A stretch of DNA of 64,000 nucleotides from Companilactobacillus zhongbaensis (lineage in GTDB: Bacteria > Bacillota > Bacilli > Lactobacillales > Lactobacillaceae): NCBI RefSeq assembly GCF_003946515.1, contig NZ_RHOM01000006.1:1-64000 (forward strand). Reading direction: 5' to 3'. The notes under the pieces were generated by a model that searched no databases, was not told where the DNA came from, and was given only the letters and a program-made list of their open reading frames with translations. Of this stretch, positions 28,076-37,434 are shown piece after piece. The first letter of the stretch is position 1. Each line of letters opens with the position of its first letter. Position numbers and translations under genes: made by a program.

Positions 28076-29362
28076 TTAGTCGTAATATTTATCAAATCTT
28101 GATTCGATAGCTCTGGCGTGACCTTCTAGTCCTTCTACTCGAGCAAGTGTCGTAATGGCCTTAGCTTCTTTTTCAAGTGCTGGCTTAGTATATTGGATAA
28201 ATGATGTCCGCTTGACGAAATCATAAACACCGAGTGGTGATGAAAATCTAGCTGTCCCCCCAGTTGGCAAGATGTGGTTCGGACCGGCGACGTAGTCACC
28301 GAGTGGTTCAGAGGCATATTTGCCTAAGAAGACTGAACCGGCATTTTTGATCTGGTTGAGATATTGTGTTGGATCTTCCAGTTGGATCTCCAAGTGCTCT
28401 GGTGCGACGGTATTCATCAAGGTGAACATGTCATCGATCTTGTCAACTACGGCGATGAAGCCTTTTTCATTAACTGAGGCTGAGGCAATTTCTTCACGTG
28501 GTAAGACTTTTAATTGTGAATCGACTTTGTCACTGACTGCTTTAGCCAACTTGAGGCTGTCGGTTACCAGAATTGGACGTGCCAACTTGTCGTGTTCTGC
28601 TTGTGACAATAAGTCAGCAGCTAGTTGTCTAGGATCGGCTGAGTCGTCGGCGATAACACCAATTTCTGAAGGTCCAGCGACCATATCGATGGCTACTTGA
28701 CCGAATACTTGTTTCTTAGCTGTCGCAACAAAAATGTTACCTGGTCCGACGATCTTATCAACGCGTGGTATCGATTCTGTTCCGTAAGCTAAAGCAGCAA
28801 TTGCTTGGGCTCCTCCGACTTGATAAATGGCATCAACGCCAGCAATTTTTGCAGCTGCTAAAACAGCTTTTGAAATTCCGTCTTTTTGTGGAGGTGTCAC
28901 GATCACGACTTGTTCTACTCCGGCAATCTTAGCGGGCATGGCACTCATCATGATAGTTGAAGGATAAGCTGCTGTACCACCGGGAACGTAGAGTCCAACT
29001 TTTTGTAGTGGCAACAATTTTTGTCCACGCAAGACCCCTGGTTGTTCACTGTCGATGAAGCCCTTTTCCAATTCCTTTTTGTGGAAACTTGAAATATTTT
29101 TCTTAGCTAATAACAAAGCATCTTTGACGTCTGGGTCGAGTGTTTCGTATGCTTCATCGATTACTTTTTGATCAAGTTTGAATGTGTCAACATCGACTTT
29201 ATCAAATTTCTTACCATATTCTTTTAATGCAGCATCGCCATTTTCAATAACGTTATTAATAATGTCACTAACGGCTTGCTCAACTTTTGGGTCAGTCAAT
29301 TGACGCGTCTTCAACTGCACCATTTTTTCTAATTCTGCTAAACTTTTTTGAACGATTTTCAT
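28076..29362 (-). CDS. hisD: Histidinol dehydrogenase
   Basis: Oxidises histidinol to histidine in two NAD steps, with zinc. Length 428 residues. [25 protein letters not shown] and the zinc/substrate site in [17 protein letters not shown] are intact. The start ATG overlaps the hisG stop (TAATG). Confidence 0.97.
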   Translation of the reverse strand: MKIVQKSLAELEKMVQLKTRQLTDPKVEQAVSDIINNVIENGDAALKEYGKKFDKVDVDTFKLDQKVIDEAYETLDPDVKDALLLAKKNISSFHKKELEKGFIDSEQPGVLRGQKLLPLQKVGLYVPGGTAAYPSTIMMSAMPAKIAGVEQVVIVTPPQKDGISKAVLAAAKIAGVDAIYQVGGAQAIAALAYGTESIPRVDKIVGPGNIFVATAKKQVFGQVAIDMVAGPSEIGVIADDSADPRQLAADLLSQAEHDKLARPILVTDSLKLAKAVSDKVDSQLKVLPREEIASASVNEKGFIAVVDKIDDMFTLMNTVAPEHLEIQLEDPTQYLNQIKNAGSVFLGKYASEPLGDYVAGPNHILPTGGTARFSSPLGVYDFVKRTSFIQYTKPALEKEAKAITTLARVEGLEGHARAIESRFDKYYD

Positions 29363-30015
29363 TATGCTTGCCCCACTTTATTTTTTTCGATGACGGTTTT
29401 TAAACGATCTACAAAATCAAAAATTTCTTCCGGATGTTGTTTCAAAGCCATCCGATTGACGACTATCCGTGTGGAAACTTTGTCTAAGTAGTCAAAGATC
29501 TTTAGGTGATTTTCTCGAATGGTCGTTCCTGTTTCAGTAATATCGACGATGGCATCGGCTAGACCGGTCAACGGTGCTAGTTCAACGGAACCTTCGATCT
29601 TGATGATCTCAACATCTTGTCCCAATGAATCGAAGTAGCGCTTCGTGATCAAGGGATATTTCGTGCCGATGATCTTCCGCTTTGGAGCTTCTGGATCAAA
29701 GTCTTGAGTCGATGCTAAGACGAATTGGCACTTACCGATATTTAGATCGAGTAGTTCGTATTGGGAGTTTTGATGCTCAGTTAAAATGTCACTCCCAACG
29801 ATCCCGATATCAGCAGCTCCTCGTTCCAAGAAGGTCGTTACATCTGGACCTTTGGCGAGAATGAATTGATATGGTTGGGACTCTGAATTGAAGATCAAAC
29901 GCCGTTGCTTGTTGCGGATCTGATCACAATTGATCCCTGCTTCTTCCAAGAGCGGAATAACTTGTTTTTCAACGCGCCCTTTAGTTAAGGCTATCTTTAT
30001 ACGATTCTCATTCAA
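29362..30015 (-). CDS. hisG: ATP phosphoribosyltransferase, short form
   Basis: First and feedback-controlled step: joins ATP and PRPP. The protein is about 217 residues and lacks the C-terminal regulatory domain of the long form, so it needs HisZ, which is encoded just upstream. It shows IALTKGRVEK at the start and the PRPP loop DIVDITETGTTIREN. TTG at 30015 is chosen because GGAAGG lies eight bases before it; a GTG at 30024 is adjacent to that same site and less likely. Confidence 0.94.
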   Translation of the reverse strand: MNENRIKIALTKGRVEKQVIPLLEEAGINCDQIRNKQRRLIFNSESQPYQFILAKGPDVTTFLERGAADIGIVGSDILTEHQNSQYELLDLNIGKCQFVLASTQDFDPEAPKRKIIGTKYPLITKRYFDSLGQDVEIIKIEGSVELAPLTGLADAIVDITETGTTIRENHLKIFDYLDKVSTRIVVNRMALKQHPEEIFDFVDRLKTVIEKNKVGQA

Positions 30016-31159
30016 TATATTCACCTTCCGTCATATCAATTAATTGTGCATCTAATTTTTCTGCTTCTAATTTGGCGTTTTCTAAGTTATCAGATAAGGA
30101 GAGGATTCCATCTGTTGTTTCCTCTAGTAACTTTTCAGCTTCGCACCACTGATCTTCTTTAAAGTAGATCAGCTTCTTTTGTTTATGCTGACGTTGGTCA
30201 ACTAAGAGGTCGGTAATGAGATCGATGTCGATCCCCATCCCCACGGCCGATTCACTCACATCTTGGAAGTTAGCGAGCAATTTATCGTAACGGCCACCAC
30301 TGAACAAATAACCTGAACCAGCTTTAGAAAAACCTTTAAACGTTAAGCCCGTGTAATATTGCTGAGGCGCTTTACTACTAAGGTCGATGGAAACTACTTG
30401 TTCTGGCAAAGTCTGCTTCATCCAGGCGATAACTTCTTTCAACTCATCGATCCGATTTTGCATTGGCTTAGATAAACTGAAATTAGCCAGTTGATCAAAA
30501 ATTTTATCTGGTTTCCCAAAAAGTCTGGGCCACTTCAACAAAAATTGATATCCGGAACGATCTTTAAATTGGCTGATCAATTCTTCATATAGGGGAACTT
30601 GTTTATCGTACAAAGCCTGAGCAATTTTTTGCTTCAATTCTTCATCATCAGTCAACTCTGACAAAACAACTTCAGCAAAATCAGCAACCCCCAACTCGAT
30701 TTCAACCGGCTCATCCAATAATTTTTGACTAAGTAAGTTGATCAAAACCAAACATTCAAATTCAGCCTTGATCGAAGAATAACCAACCAACTCGATACCA
30801 GCTTGGGTAAGTTCATTGTAAGAACCAGAAAGCCGACGACTGATCCGAAAAATATCTCCGACATACCAAAATTTTTGGGGAAGAGAAATATTAGTAGAGC
30901 TCAAAAATCGAGCAATAGGTAAAGTCATATCCGGCCGAAGTACAATAGTATCACCCTCCTGATCCAACAAGCGATACATCTGATAATTACCAAGTTTATA
31001 AGGTTCAAAAACCGACTGCTTCTCCAAAAGTGGCGTTGAGATCTTAGCAAAACCACGATCAGAAAAAGTATCCCCAATAACAGAAGAAACATGCTGCTTA
31101 ACCACAGCTCTACGCCCAAACTCATCACGAGTCCCAAGTGGCAACAAATTATTATTCAT
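30008..31159 (-). CDS. hisZ: ATP phosphoribosyltransferase regulatory subunit HisZ
   Basis: Catalytically dead relative of histidyl-tRNA synthetase that forms the hetero-octamer with short HisG and gives histidine feedback. 383 residues, class II synthetase motifs still visible (motif 2 around FRISRRLSGSYNELTQAG; motif 3 around SGGRYDKLL) but no anticodon-binding domain. First gene of hisZGDBHAFIEC; GGAGG precedes the ATG. The his T-box and element A2 are upstream. Confidence 0.94.
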   Translation of the reverse strand: MNNNLLPLGTRDEFGRRAVVKQHVSSVIGDTFSDRGFAKISTPLLEKQSVFEPYKLGNYQMYRLLDQEGDTIVLRPDMTLPIARFLSSTNISLPQKFWYVGDIFRISRRLSGSYNELTQAGIELVGYSSIKAEFECLVLINLLSQKLLDEPVEIELGVADFAEVVLSELTDDEELKQKIAQALYDKQVPLYEELISQFKDRSGYQFLLKWPRLFGKPDKIFDQLANFSLSKPMQNRIDELKEVIAWMKQTLPEQVVSIDLSSKAPQQYYTGLTFKGFSKAGSGYLFSGGRYDKLLANFQDVSESAVGMGIDIDLITDLLVDQRQHKQKKLIYFKEDQWCEAEKLLEETTDGILSLSDNLENAKLEAEKLDAQLIDMTEGEYIE

Positions 31160-31572
31160 ATCAACGCCTCCAAATTCCTACCAATCAAAAATCAAAGTCA
31201 TAAACCCGATTCACAAAACAAATCTCAAAATGAACCGATGAAATGTTCCAACATTCATCAAATAGATAAATCCCTCAAGAAAAACTATTTGAGGAAAATT
31301 AATGGCTGACTCAATAAAAACCAAAAATACGATCTCCATAAAGCTAAGTACGGTACCCCCCACCAAAAAGATGAGGTTTATTCCAACCTAGGTTCTGGGA
31401 GGGTGGAGGAAATTCGCCGTCAGCCATGATATTTCACTTGGCAATTTATTGCCTAGTGAAAGGCTCGTATTGGAGATGTCCGAAGTGGTTTTCTTCGGAT
31501 AGCTTCAATCGATGCCCATGGCGTTCCACGGCGTAATTTCCGGAACCCTCCCAGAACCGGCAGTGAACATCA
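31160..31572 (-). repeat. Family A modular cruciform element, copy A2 (core 31386-31572)
   Basis: Lies directly behind the terminator hairpin of the his T-box and in front of hisZ, so it is inside the his operon leader. Outer stem GGTTCTGGGAGGGT/ACCCTCCCAGAACC, inner stem GGAAATTCGCCGT/ACGGCGTAATTTCC. Its cassette (TTTCACTTGGCAAT/ATTGCCTAGTGAAA, then GGAGATGTCCGAAG/CTTCGGATAGCTTC) is closest to family B copy B3. The tail behind the core has the shared GGGGTACCGTACTTA (family A: GGGGCACGGTACTTA) and continues without a gene to the hisZ ribosome site. Confidence 0.83.
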
Positions 31573-31589
31573 ACAAAACCTAAACCACA

Positions 31590-31835
31590 AAAAAAGCCCC
31601 TTAGCAAATAAATGCTAAGAGGACGTAAATAACGCGGTTCCACCTCACCTTTGTCTAACCCTTGCGGATCAAACCTCATGTTGGCTGAGTCAACTGGGAT
31701 AACGAACCATTTCGTCAAAGCTTACTAAATTCAGCTTTGAAGTTATTCGTAGGTGTGTGTTCAACAATAGTTTCCGTTTCATTTCCAGCAACTGAAACTC
31801 TCTTTTGGAGGGACTAGCGTTTACTTTTCCTATTC
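31590..31835 (-). promoter_or_regulatory. T-box leader of the his operon, probably tRNA-His specific
   Basis: On the minus strand the leader shows a stem I region with a specifier context GAA-CAC-ACACC (31752-31762, codon CAC for His), the T-box sequence AGGTGGAACCGCG (31633-31645), and the terminator CCTCTTAGC..GCTAAGGGG followed by seven T (31590-31622). Uncharged tRNA should stabilise the antiterminator and switch on hisZGDBHAFIEC. The variable base of UGGN is A, see the finding. Confidence 0.88.
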
Positions 31836-31916
31836 ATGACTTTTATTAGAATTTGATTAGTAAAATTAATCATTTATTTAATTTAACTGTAATAATAGCC
31901 GTGAATTTTAAGAATG

Positions 31917-32753
31917 TCAATAGCTAGTCAAAGAATTTATCAAATGAATCCCGTGACCGACCGAGTCAATGTCGTGCGCATCAGAGCCGTACACCAAAGG
32001 AATATAAAGGCCTTCAGCCATTCGTAGGATCTGCTTACCTGGATAAAAATCATTGCAGTAAGGTTTATAAAGACCGGCAAAATTTAAATCTAATTGTCGG
32101 TTTTGTTTTTTAATTTTTTGTAAGATATCGTTCACCAAATTCAGGTTATCCTCATCAAGATCATCGCTAATGTGGAAATGATCTTGATATTTCCGGACTA
32201 AACTCATGTGGCCAATCCGTTGCGGTGAATATTTGCCGAGATCTGCTTCAACCGACTTTTGAACGGTTTGATAATAATGAGCAAAAATCTTTTGAGGATC
32301 ATCTAAATAGTCTGCAAATCCTTGTTGAAAGTCATCAAAACCATTATCAACACACCAAAACTTGTCATTCGTTCCCTTCATGAAGTGAACCGATAAAATA
32401 TTTTCTTGCGTGCGTGGACCGTATTTATTCAAAAAATCACGAGTGAAGTCTTCAAAGCCTTCTAAATAGTCAACTTCAAAGCCCACGGTTATTTCGACTT
32501 GGTCTTTAAACTTAGCCTGCATTTTTTCAGCTAATTCAAAATACTCTGGCAACTGATCCATTTCCAATGACGCTTCCGAAAGTCCATCAACACTGCCTTG
32601 ATAACTGTCCTTAAAATTTGGTGGTAAAGGTGCGTGTTCGGTAATGCAATATTTTTCCATACCGAGATCGATTGCTCGTTGGATCATCTTTTCGACAGGT
32701 TCGCCACTTCCGTGAGGGCAAAGTTCTGTATGGGTATGTCCGTCCATTAACAT
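31917..32753 (-). CDS. hisK: Histidinol-phosphatase (PHP family)
   Basis: Dephosphorylates histidinol phosphate, the step before HisD. PHP-domain metal enzyme of 278 residues, with metal ligands in DGHTHTELCPHG, the TEHAP segment, FEVDYLEG, and GSDAHDIDSVGHG at the C terminus. It lies upstream of the T-box in the same direction, so it has its own transcription start and may read into the his leader. AAGGAG precedes the ATG. Confidence 0.93.
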   Translation of the reverse strand: MLMDGHTHTELCPHGSGEPVEKMIQRAIDLGMEKYCITEHAPLPPNFKDSYQGSVDGLSEASLEMDQLPEYFELAEKMQAKFKDQVEITVGFEVDYLEGFEDFTRDFLNKYGPRTQENILSVHFMKGTNDKFWCVDNGFDDFQQGFADYLDDPQKIFAHYYQTVQKSVEADLGKYSPQRIGHMSLVRKYQDHFHISDDLDEDNLNLVNDILQKIKKQNRQLDLNFAGLYKPYCNDFYPGKQILRMAEGLYIPLVYGSDAHDIDSVGHGIHLINSLTSY

Positions 32754-32781
32754 GTGATCACTCCTTTTTAACCATCGTGGA

Positions 32782-33714
32782 CTAAAAATGCAGATTACTC
32801 AAGCTAAAAATTAACGGGATCGTCACCAAACTGAACAACGTCGACAAACTCATGATCGAAATTGCCGGTGCGGGATTTTTTTCAGCTTGCAAGGTAAACA
32901 AGACCACCAATCCGGCAACGGGACAAGCTGCCATGATGACCGTTGTATAAAAAGCTACGCCAGAAACACCCAGCAGACGTAAAATCACGATCGCAATTAG
33001 TGGATAAAATAAATTACGCAAAAAAATACTGATCCAGAGATTTTTTTCCAACATTTCCCGACTAAATTTAATTTTCGTCAAACTATTACCGATCACGATC
33101 ATCGAAAGTGGCGTGTTCATTGATCCAACCGACTTGACGACTTGATCGACTGTGCCTGGTAGTCGCAGTGAAAAGAGGAACATCAATAAGCCTAAAACAA
33201 TCGCAATAATATTAGGATTGAGCAAAATCTTGCCCCAATTAATAGTTTCATCTTTTTCACCATGGTGCGAAAACAAACTAATTCCGTGAGTCCAGTTGAA
33301 TATATTAAAACAAGCTAAGGAAACTACGCCAAAAAACACTCCAGAAGAACCAAATAAAGCTGAAATCAGCGGGATACCCATGAAGCCAGCATTCGAATAA
33401 ACACTGCCATAAATGGCAATCCGCGCAACGTTTTCATCAGCTACCCGTCCAAATAAAAGTCGTGAAATAATAATTTCAATAAAATACAAGATCACAACGG
33501 CTACAAAAGCCAACAAGAAAAACTTGATCCGAGCGGCCGAATACTCCTGCTCGAAAGCCCCAATAATCAAACAGGGAGAAATAATGTAAATCAAAATATT
33601 AGTCAGATCACTCGAAGATTGAGCTCTCAAGAAATTCAGCTTCCCAATTAAAAAGCCGACTAGCATCAACCCGAATAGTAAGATGATCTGACTAGAAAGT
33701 TGTCCTATATCCAA
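32782..33714 (-). CDS. Auxin efflux carrier (AEC) family transporter
   Basis: A membrane protein of 310 residues with about ten helices in two five-helix halves, typical of AEC permeases such as the malate or malolactic transporters of lactobacilli. The conserved PxxxAG-like GYxNAGFMGIPL segment is near residue 110. Substrate is not evident; organic acids or amino acids are possible. The start is TTG with GGGAGGG in front. It ends 28 bases before hisK, so the two may be co-transcribed. Confidence 0.85.
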   Translation of the reverse strand: MDIGQLSSQIILLFGLMLVGFLIGKLNFLRAQSSSDLTNILIYIISPCLIIGAFEQEYSAARIKFFLLAFVAVVILYFIEIIISRLLFGRVADENVARIAIYGSVYSNAGFMGIPLISALFGSSGVFFGVVSLACFNIFNWTHGISLFSHHGEKDETINWGKILLNPNIIAIVLGLLMFLFSLRLPGTVDQVVKSVGSMNTPLSMIVIGNSLTKIKFSREMLEKNLWISIFLRNLFYPLIAIVILRLLGVSGVAFYTTVIMAACPVAGLVVLFTLQAEKNPAPAISIMSLSTLFSLVTIPLIFSLSNLHF

Positions 33715-33820
33715 AATAATCCCTCCCTTTTTTAGAAACAGTTGAACTTATTATCAAGTTCGATGAGTGCAGAATCAACTAATAAATAGCAAAATAAAAA
33801 TATAAATATTTCAAGCAAAA

Positions 33821-33850
33821 AAATACACCTTCCACAAAAGGAAGATGTAA
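33821..33850 (-). terminator. Rho-independent terminator of brnQ
   Basis: On the minus strand ACATCTTCC/GGAAGGTGT with a loop of T-rich bases, followed by seven T. Confidence 0.85.
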
Positions 33851-33857
33851 GTTAATT

Positions 33858-35207
33858 TTATTTTTTTGCAGTACGTTCTTTGAAGAATAATCCGACAAAA
33901 TATCCAATGAACAAACCGATCAAGGCTGGGACGACCCAACCGAGACCTAGGTCTGACAGCGGTAAAATACGATTGAAGTTCATCAAGTTCACGAACCAAC
34001 TTTGACCGTGGAACATGAAATCCATCGACTCAAGTCCAGCCAAAACAGCTGGTACAAAAGTAAAGATGGTCGTGATCACGTAAACGTACCGCGATGAACC
34101 GATGATCGGCGTCAAAACTGCCAAGATGATCAAAGTTATCGCCAAAGGATAAATGAACATCAAAGCTGGTGTTGAATATTGGATCAAGTTTGTCAGACCA
34201 ACATTAGCGAAAACACAAGGCAAGACACTAGCAATCAAGATCAAAACTTGATATGAGATCTTAGGAAACATTTCATGCATTGCTTCTCCAAACGCAGTTA
34301 TCAAGCCGATCGAAGTTTTCAAGCAGGCAATAATAACGATCAAGGCAAGCAAGACGTTCCCGAAACTTCCGAAGTAATAGTTGAAAGTTTGAGCCAAAGT
34401 GACACCACCATTGGCAGCTAACTGGAATTGGCCAAGACTCATCGTTCCTAAAATTGCTAGCAAGGCGTAAATGATCCCCATCAAAACAACACTGATCGTA
34501 CCAGCTTTGATCGTATCCTTGGCGATTTCTCGTGGGTCAGTCACACCTAAAGTCTTAATACCATCGATAACAACTACGCCGAATGCCAATGAAGCTAAAG
34601 CATCCATCGTATTGTATCCCTCGGTAAATCCAGCTAGCACCGGACTTTTGGCATACGAACCTTGGGGAGTGTAGTTCAATGATCCCATTGGTTTCACTAA
34701 AGCCACAATTATCAAAATACCTAATAAAATCAAGAAAATCGGTGTCAGCCATTTCCCAACGTAAGTCATGATCTTGCTAGGTCTTCGAGCAAACCACCAT
34801 GAAGCAGCAAAAAACAAAATTGAAAAAATCATCAAGACGGTTTTTTGCATATCGGAACTGACAAACGGGACGATCCCCATTTGAAATGATGTCGTTGCTA
34901 AACGTGGTGTGGCAAAAAAAGGACCGATGATCAAATAAAGTAAAATCGTGAAGACGTAGGCATATCCTTTGTGGATCTTACTCGATAGATCAAAGACGCT
35001 GGCGCTTTCAGTCATCCCTAATCCCGCGACACCTAGTAGCGGTAATCCGATACCGGTGATTAAGAGACCGATGATGGCAAGGCCAACGTTTCCTCCTGAT
35101 TGTTGTCCTAAGAAGACTGGAAAGATCAGGTTTCCAGCACCAAAGAACAGTCCGAAGAGCATCGAACCGATGAAAAGTAATTCTCTTCTTGTTAGTTTTT
35201 TCGTCAT
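33858..35207 (-). CDS. brnQ: Branched-chain amino acid transport system carrier protein
   Basis: LIVCS-family sodium or proton coupled importer of leucine, isoleucine and valine. 449 residues, about twelve membrane helices. The family signature region FIGSMLFGLFFGAGNLIFPVF is at residues 11-31. AAAGGTGCAC precedes the ATG. It stands alone. The upstream gap holds element A3 whose orientation is opposite to brnQ, so its promoter must be within or very near the element. Confidence 0.93.
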   Translation of the reverse strand: MTKKLTRRELLFIGSMLFGLFFGAGNLIFPVFLGQQSGGNVGLAIIGLLITGIGLPLLGVAGLGMTESASVFDLSSKIHKGYAYVFTILLYLIIGPFFATPRLATTSFQMGIVPFVSSDMQKTVLMIFSILFFAASWWFARRPSKIMTYVGKWLTPIFLILLGILIIVALVKPMGSLNYTPQGSYAKSPVLAGFTEGYNTMDALASLAFGVVVIDGIKTLGVTDPREIAKDTIKAGTISVVLMGIIYALLAILGTMSLGQFQLAANGGVTLAQTFNYYFGSFGNVLLALIVIIACLKTSIGLITAFGEAMHEMFPKISYQVLILIASVLPCVFANVGLTNLIQYSTPALMFIYPLAITLIILAVLTPIIGSSRYVYVITTIFTFVPAVLAGLESMDFMFHGQSWFVNLMNFNRILPLSDLGLGWVVPALIGLFIGYFVGLFFKERTAKK

Positions 35208-35242
35208 AGTGCACCTTTATTATTTTTGTTAGATTGGTTGGT

Positions 35243-35440
35243 TGGTGGTTCACTGCCGGTTCTGTGGAGGGTTCCGGGAATTGCGCCGTGGAACGCTGCG
35301 GGCCAACTTTGAGCTATCCAAGGGAAACCGCCTTGGACATCTCAAAGCTTGACCTTTTCGTAAGCACGGCCCATGCCGTGCAAACGAAAATTTCGCGGCT
35401 GACGGCAAATTCCCTCCACCCTCCACAGAACCTAGGTTAG
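35243..35440 (+). repeat. Family A modular cruciform element, copy A3
   Basis: Core with outer stem GGTTCTGTGGAGGGT/ACCCTCCACAGAACC, inner stem GGGAATTGCGCCGT/ACGGCAAATTCCC and the same cassette as A1 and A5. It ends in GAACCTAGGTT. It is the one copy that does not sit behind a gene in its own direction: its front abuts the 5' end of brnQ (minus strand). The tail to about 35600 has no gene. Confidence 0.85.
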
Positions 35441-35606
35441 TGACTAAACTTTTGTTTGTGGGATAACGGTTATTTGGTAATTTGGATAAAATTGCAGCAC
35501 TGGTCAGTGCTTTCAACCTTTTTATCCTCAATAATGCTGAAACGTAATCCACAAAGTAGCGTTTTTTATTCACAAAAGTGGTCGTATTAAAGTCTCAGTA
35601 ATAAAG

Positions 35607-35633
35607 TAGAGCTATCAATTTTTGATAGCTCTG
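35607..35633. terminator. Hairpin that may end prfC transcription
   Basis: AGAGCTATCAA/TTGATAGCTCT with a three-base loop is perfect, but only a weak T tract (TACTTTATT on the minus strand) follows. It lies behind prfC and C4. Confidence 0.45.
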
Positions 35634-35683
35634 CTTGCAGTGATTTTAATTGTTCTGTTTTTCTTTGTCCTCAAGAATGCGAA

Positions 35684-35803
35684 AACGAGTTCCAGGCGAC
35701 AGCGACCTCCGGTTTAGAAACTGTCGGCAGGCACGGATTCGCCGTACCTTGTGCGACTACACGCGTTAATCCTCAGCAGCTGACCAACCTCGCTGCGCTC
35801 TCT
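35684..35803 (-). repeat. Family C structured repeat, copy C4 (mixed arms)
   Basis: Begins about ten bases behind the prfC stop, in the prfC direction. The left arm (GGATTAACGCGTGTAGTCGC) is of C1 type; the right arm (CGACAGTTTCTAAACC) is of C2/C3 type, so the middle stem no longer pairs well. The tip GGTACGG/CCGTGCC still pairs. Conserved CAGCTGCTGAGG and GGAACTCGTTTTCGC are present. Confidence 0.85.
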
Positions 35804-35809
35804 GATTCT

Positions 35810-37387
35810 TTAGAGCTTTGCTGTTAATTTAACGTCAGGATACTTATTAGCGAACCAGTTCTCTGCGAATTTGTTTTCGAATAGGAATAGTGGATTTCCA
35901 TCCAGGTCTTTTACTAGCATGTTTCTGGTTGAAGACATGTTTTGGTCTAGTTGTTCTGGGTCGATCCAGCGGGCTATTCTTGAGCCGATTGGATTCATTA
36001 CTACGTCACAGTTGTATTCGTTTTTCATTCTGAATTGGAAGACTTCGAATTGTAGTTGTCCAACTGCTCCTAAGATGTAGTCGTTAGTAGTGTATTTTTG
36101 ATACAACTGAACGGCACCTTCTTGGACTAGTTGTTGCATTCCTTTGTGGAAAGACTTTTGTTTCATGACGTTTTTAGCTTGAACTTCCATGAACATTTCA
36201 GGGGTAAATTGTGGTAAGTCTTCGAATTGAATGTTTTTCTTACCTGTATAAATCGTGTCGCCGATTTGGAAGTTTCCTGTATCGTACAATCCGACGATGT
36301 CACCCGCTACGGCTGTTTTGACTTGTTCTCTTTGATCAGACATGAATTCGGTGGCGTTGTTTAAACGCATTGACTTGCCTGTTCTACTCAAGGTAACGTC
36401 CATGCCTTTTTCAAATTCGCCGGAACAAATTCTGACGAACGCGATCCGGTCACGGTGATTAGGATTCATGTTAGCTTGGATCTTGAAGACAAATGCTGAA
36501 AATTCTGGATCATCTGGCTTAACTACTTCTTCGCTATCCTTAACCGGATGTCCTGCAGGAGCTGGAGCCATGTCTAAGAATGTATCCAAGAACACTTGAA
36601 CACCAAAGTTAGTCAAAGCAGAACCGAAGAAGACAGGAGTTTGATCACCTTTCATGATCTTATCTAGGTCAAACTTGTTACCAGCTTCTTTGATCAAATC
36701 AACTTCGCCTAAAGCTTGTTCATAAACACTATCCTCTTCGATCGGATTGTGTTCTTTGAGCTGTCCATCTTCACCCAATGGCAAAAATCTGTCGTCGCCC
36801 TCTTTACGATACAATTCGAGACGACTATTTTTGATGTCATATAAACCTTTTAATTCCTTACCCATACCGATAGGCCAGTTCATAGCACAGCCTTCGATAT
36901 TGAGTAGTTCTTCTAGTTCAGCGATCAAGTCAAGTGGATCACGACCATCACGGTCCAACTTGTTCATAAATGTAAAGATAGGAATTCCACGTTTTTTAAC
37001 AACTTTAAAAAGCTTTTTCGTTTGTGGCTCGATACCTTTAGCTGAGTCGATAACCATGACAGCAGCATCAACGGCCATCAAAGTTCGGTAAGTATCTTCA
37101 GAAAAATCTTCGTGTCCTGGAGTATCCAAGATGTTAACGTCTTTTCCTTGATAGTGGAATTGCATAACTGATGAAGTAACGGAGATACCACGTTTCTTTT
37201 CGATCTCCATCCAGTCAGATGTGGCGAATTGACCTGACTTCTTAGCTTTAACGGTACCTGCTGAACGGATCACACCACCGAAGTAAAGCATTTGTTCGGT
37301 AATAGTAGTCTTACCAGCATCCGGGTGAGAGATAATGGCAAACGTGCGACGCTTGCTTACCTCATTTTCTAATTCGTTTTGTTCCAT
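35810..37387 (-). CDS. prfC: Peptide chain release factor 3
   Basis: Translational GTPase that recycles RF1 and RF2 after termination. 525 residues. G1 [10 protein letters not shown]3 [12 protein letters not shown] and G4 NKLD are intact, followed by the RF3-specific domains with [13 protein letters not shown]. The protein begins [13 protein letters not shown] within the first 30 residues as in the family. It is monocistronic and probably follows the CNNM gene after a terminator. Confidence 0.96.
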   Translation of the reverse strand: MEQNELENEVSKRRTFAIISHPDAGKTTITEQMLYFGGVIRSAGTVKAKKSGQFATSDWMEIEKKRGISVTSSVMQFHYQGKDVNILDTPGHEDFSEDTYRTLMAVDAAVMVIDSAKGIEPQTKKLFKVVKKRGIPIFTFMNKLDRDGRDPLDLIAELEELLNIEGCAMNWPIGMGKELKGLYDIKNSRLELYRKEGDDRFLPLGEDGQLKEHNPIEEDSVYEQALGEVDLIKEAGNKFDLDKIMKGDQTPVFFGSALTNFGVQVFLDTFLDMAPAPAGHPVKDSEEVVKPDDPEFSAFVFKIQANMNPNHRDRIAFVRICSGEFEKGMDVTLSRTGKSMRLNNATEFMSDQREQVKTAVAGDIVGLYDTGNFQIGDTIYTGKKNIQFEDLPQFTPEMFMEVQAKNVMKQKSFHKGMQQLVQEGAVQLYQKYTTNDYILGAVGQLQFEVFQFRMKNEYNCDVVMNPIGSRIARWIDPEQLDQNMSSTRNMLVKDLDGNPLFLFENKFAENWFANKYPDVKLTAKL

Positions 37388-37407
37388 AACTTGCTCCTAA
37401 CTCATAA

Positions 37408-37434
37408 AAAAAGAAATACATTAGTATTTCTTTT
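37408..37434 (-). terminator. Terminator of the CNNM gene
   Basis: On the minus strand AAAGAAATAC-TAAT-GTATTTCTTT followed by more T; the left arm includes the end of the coding sequence. Confidence 0.75.
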
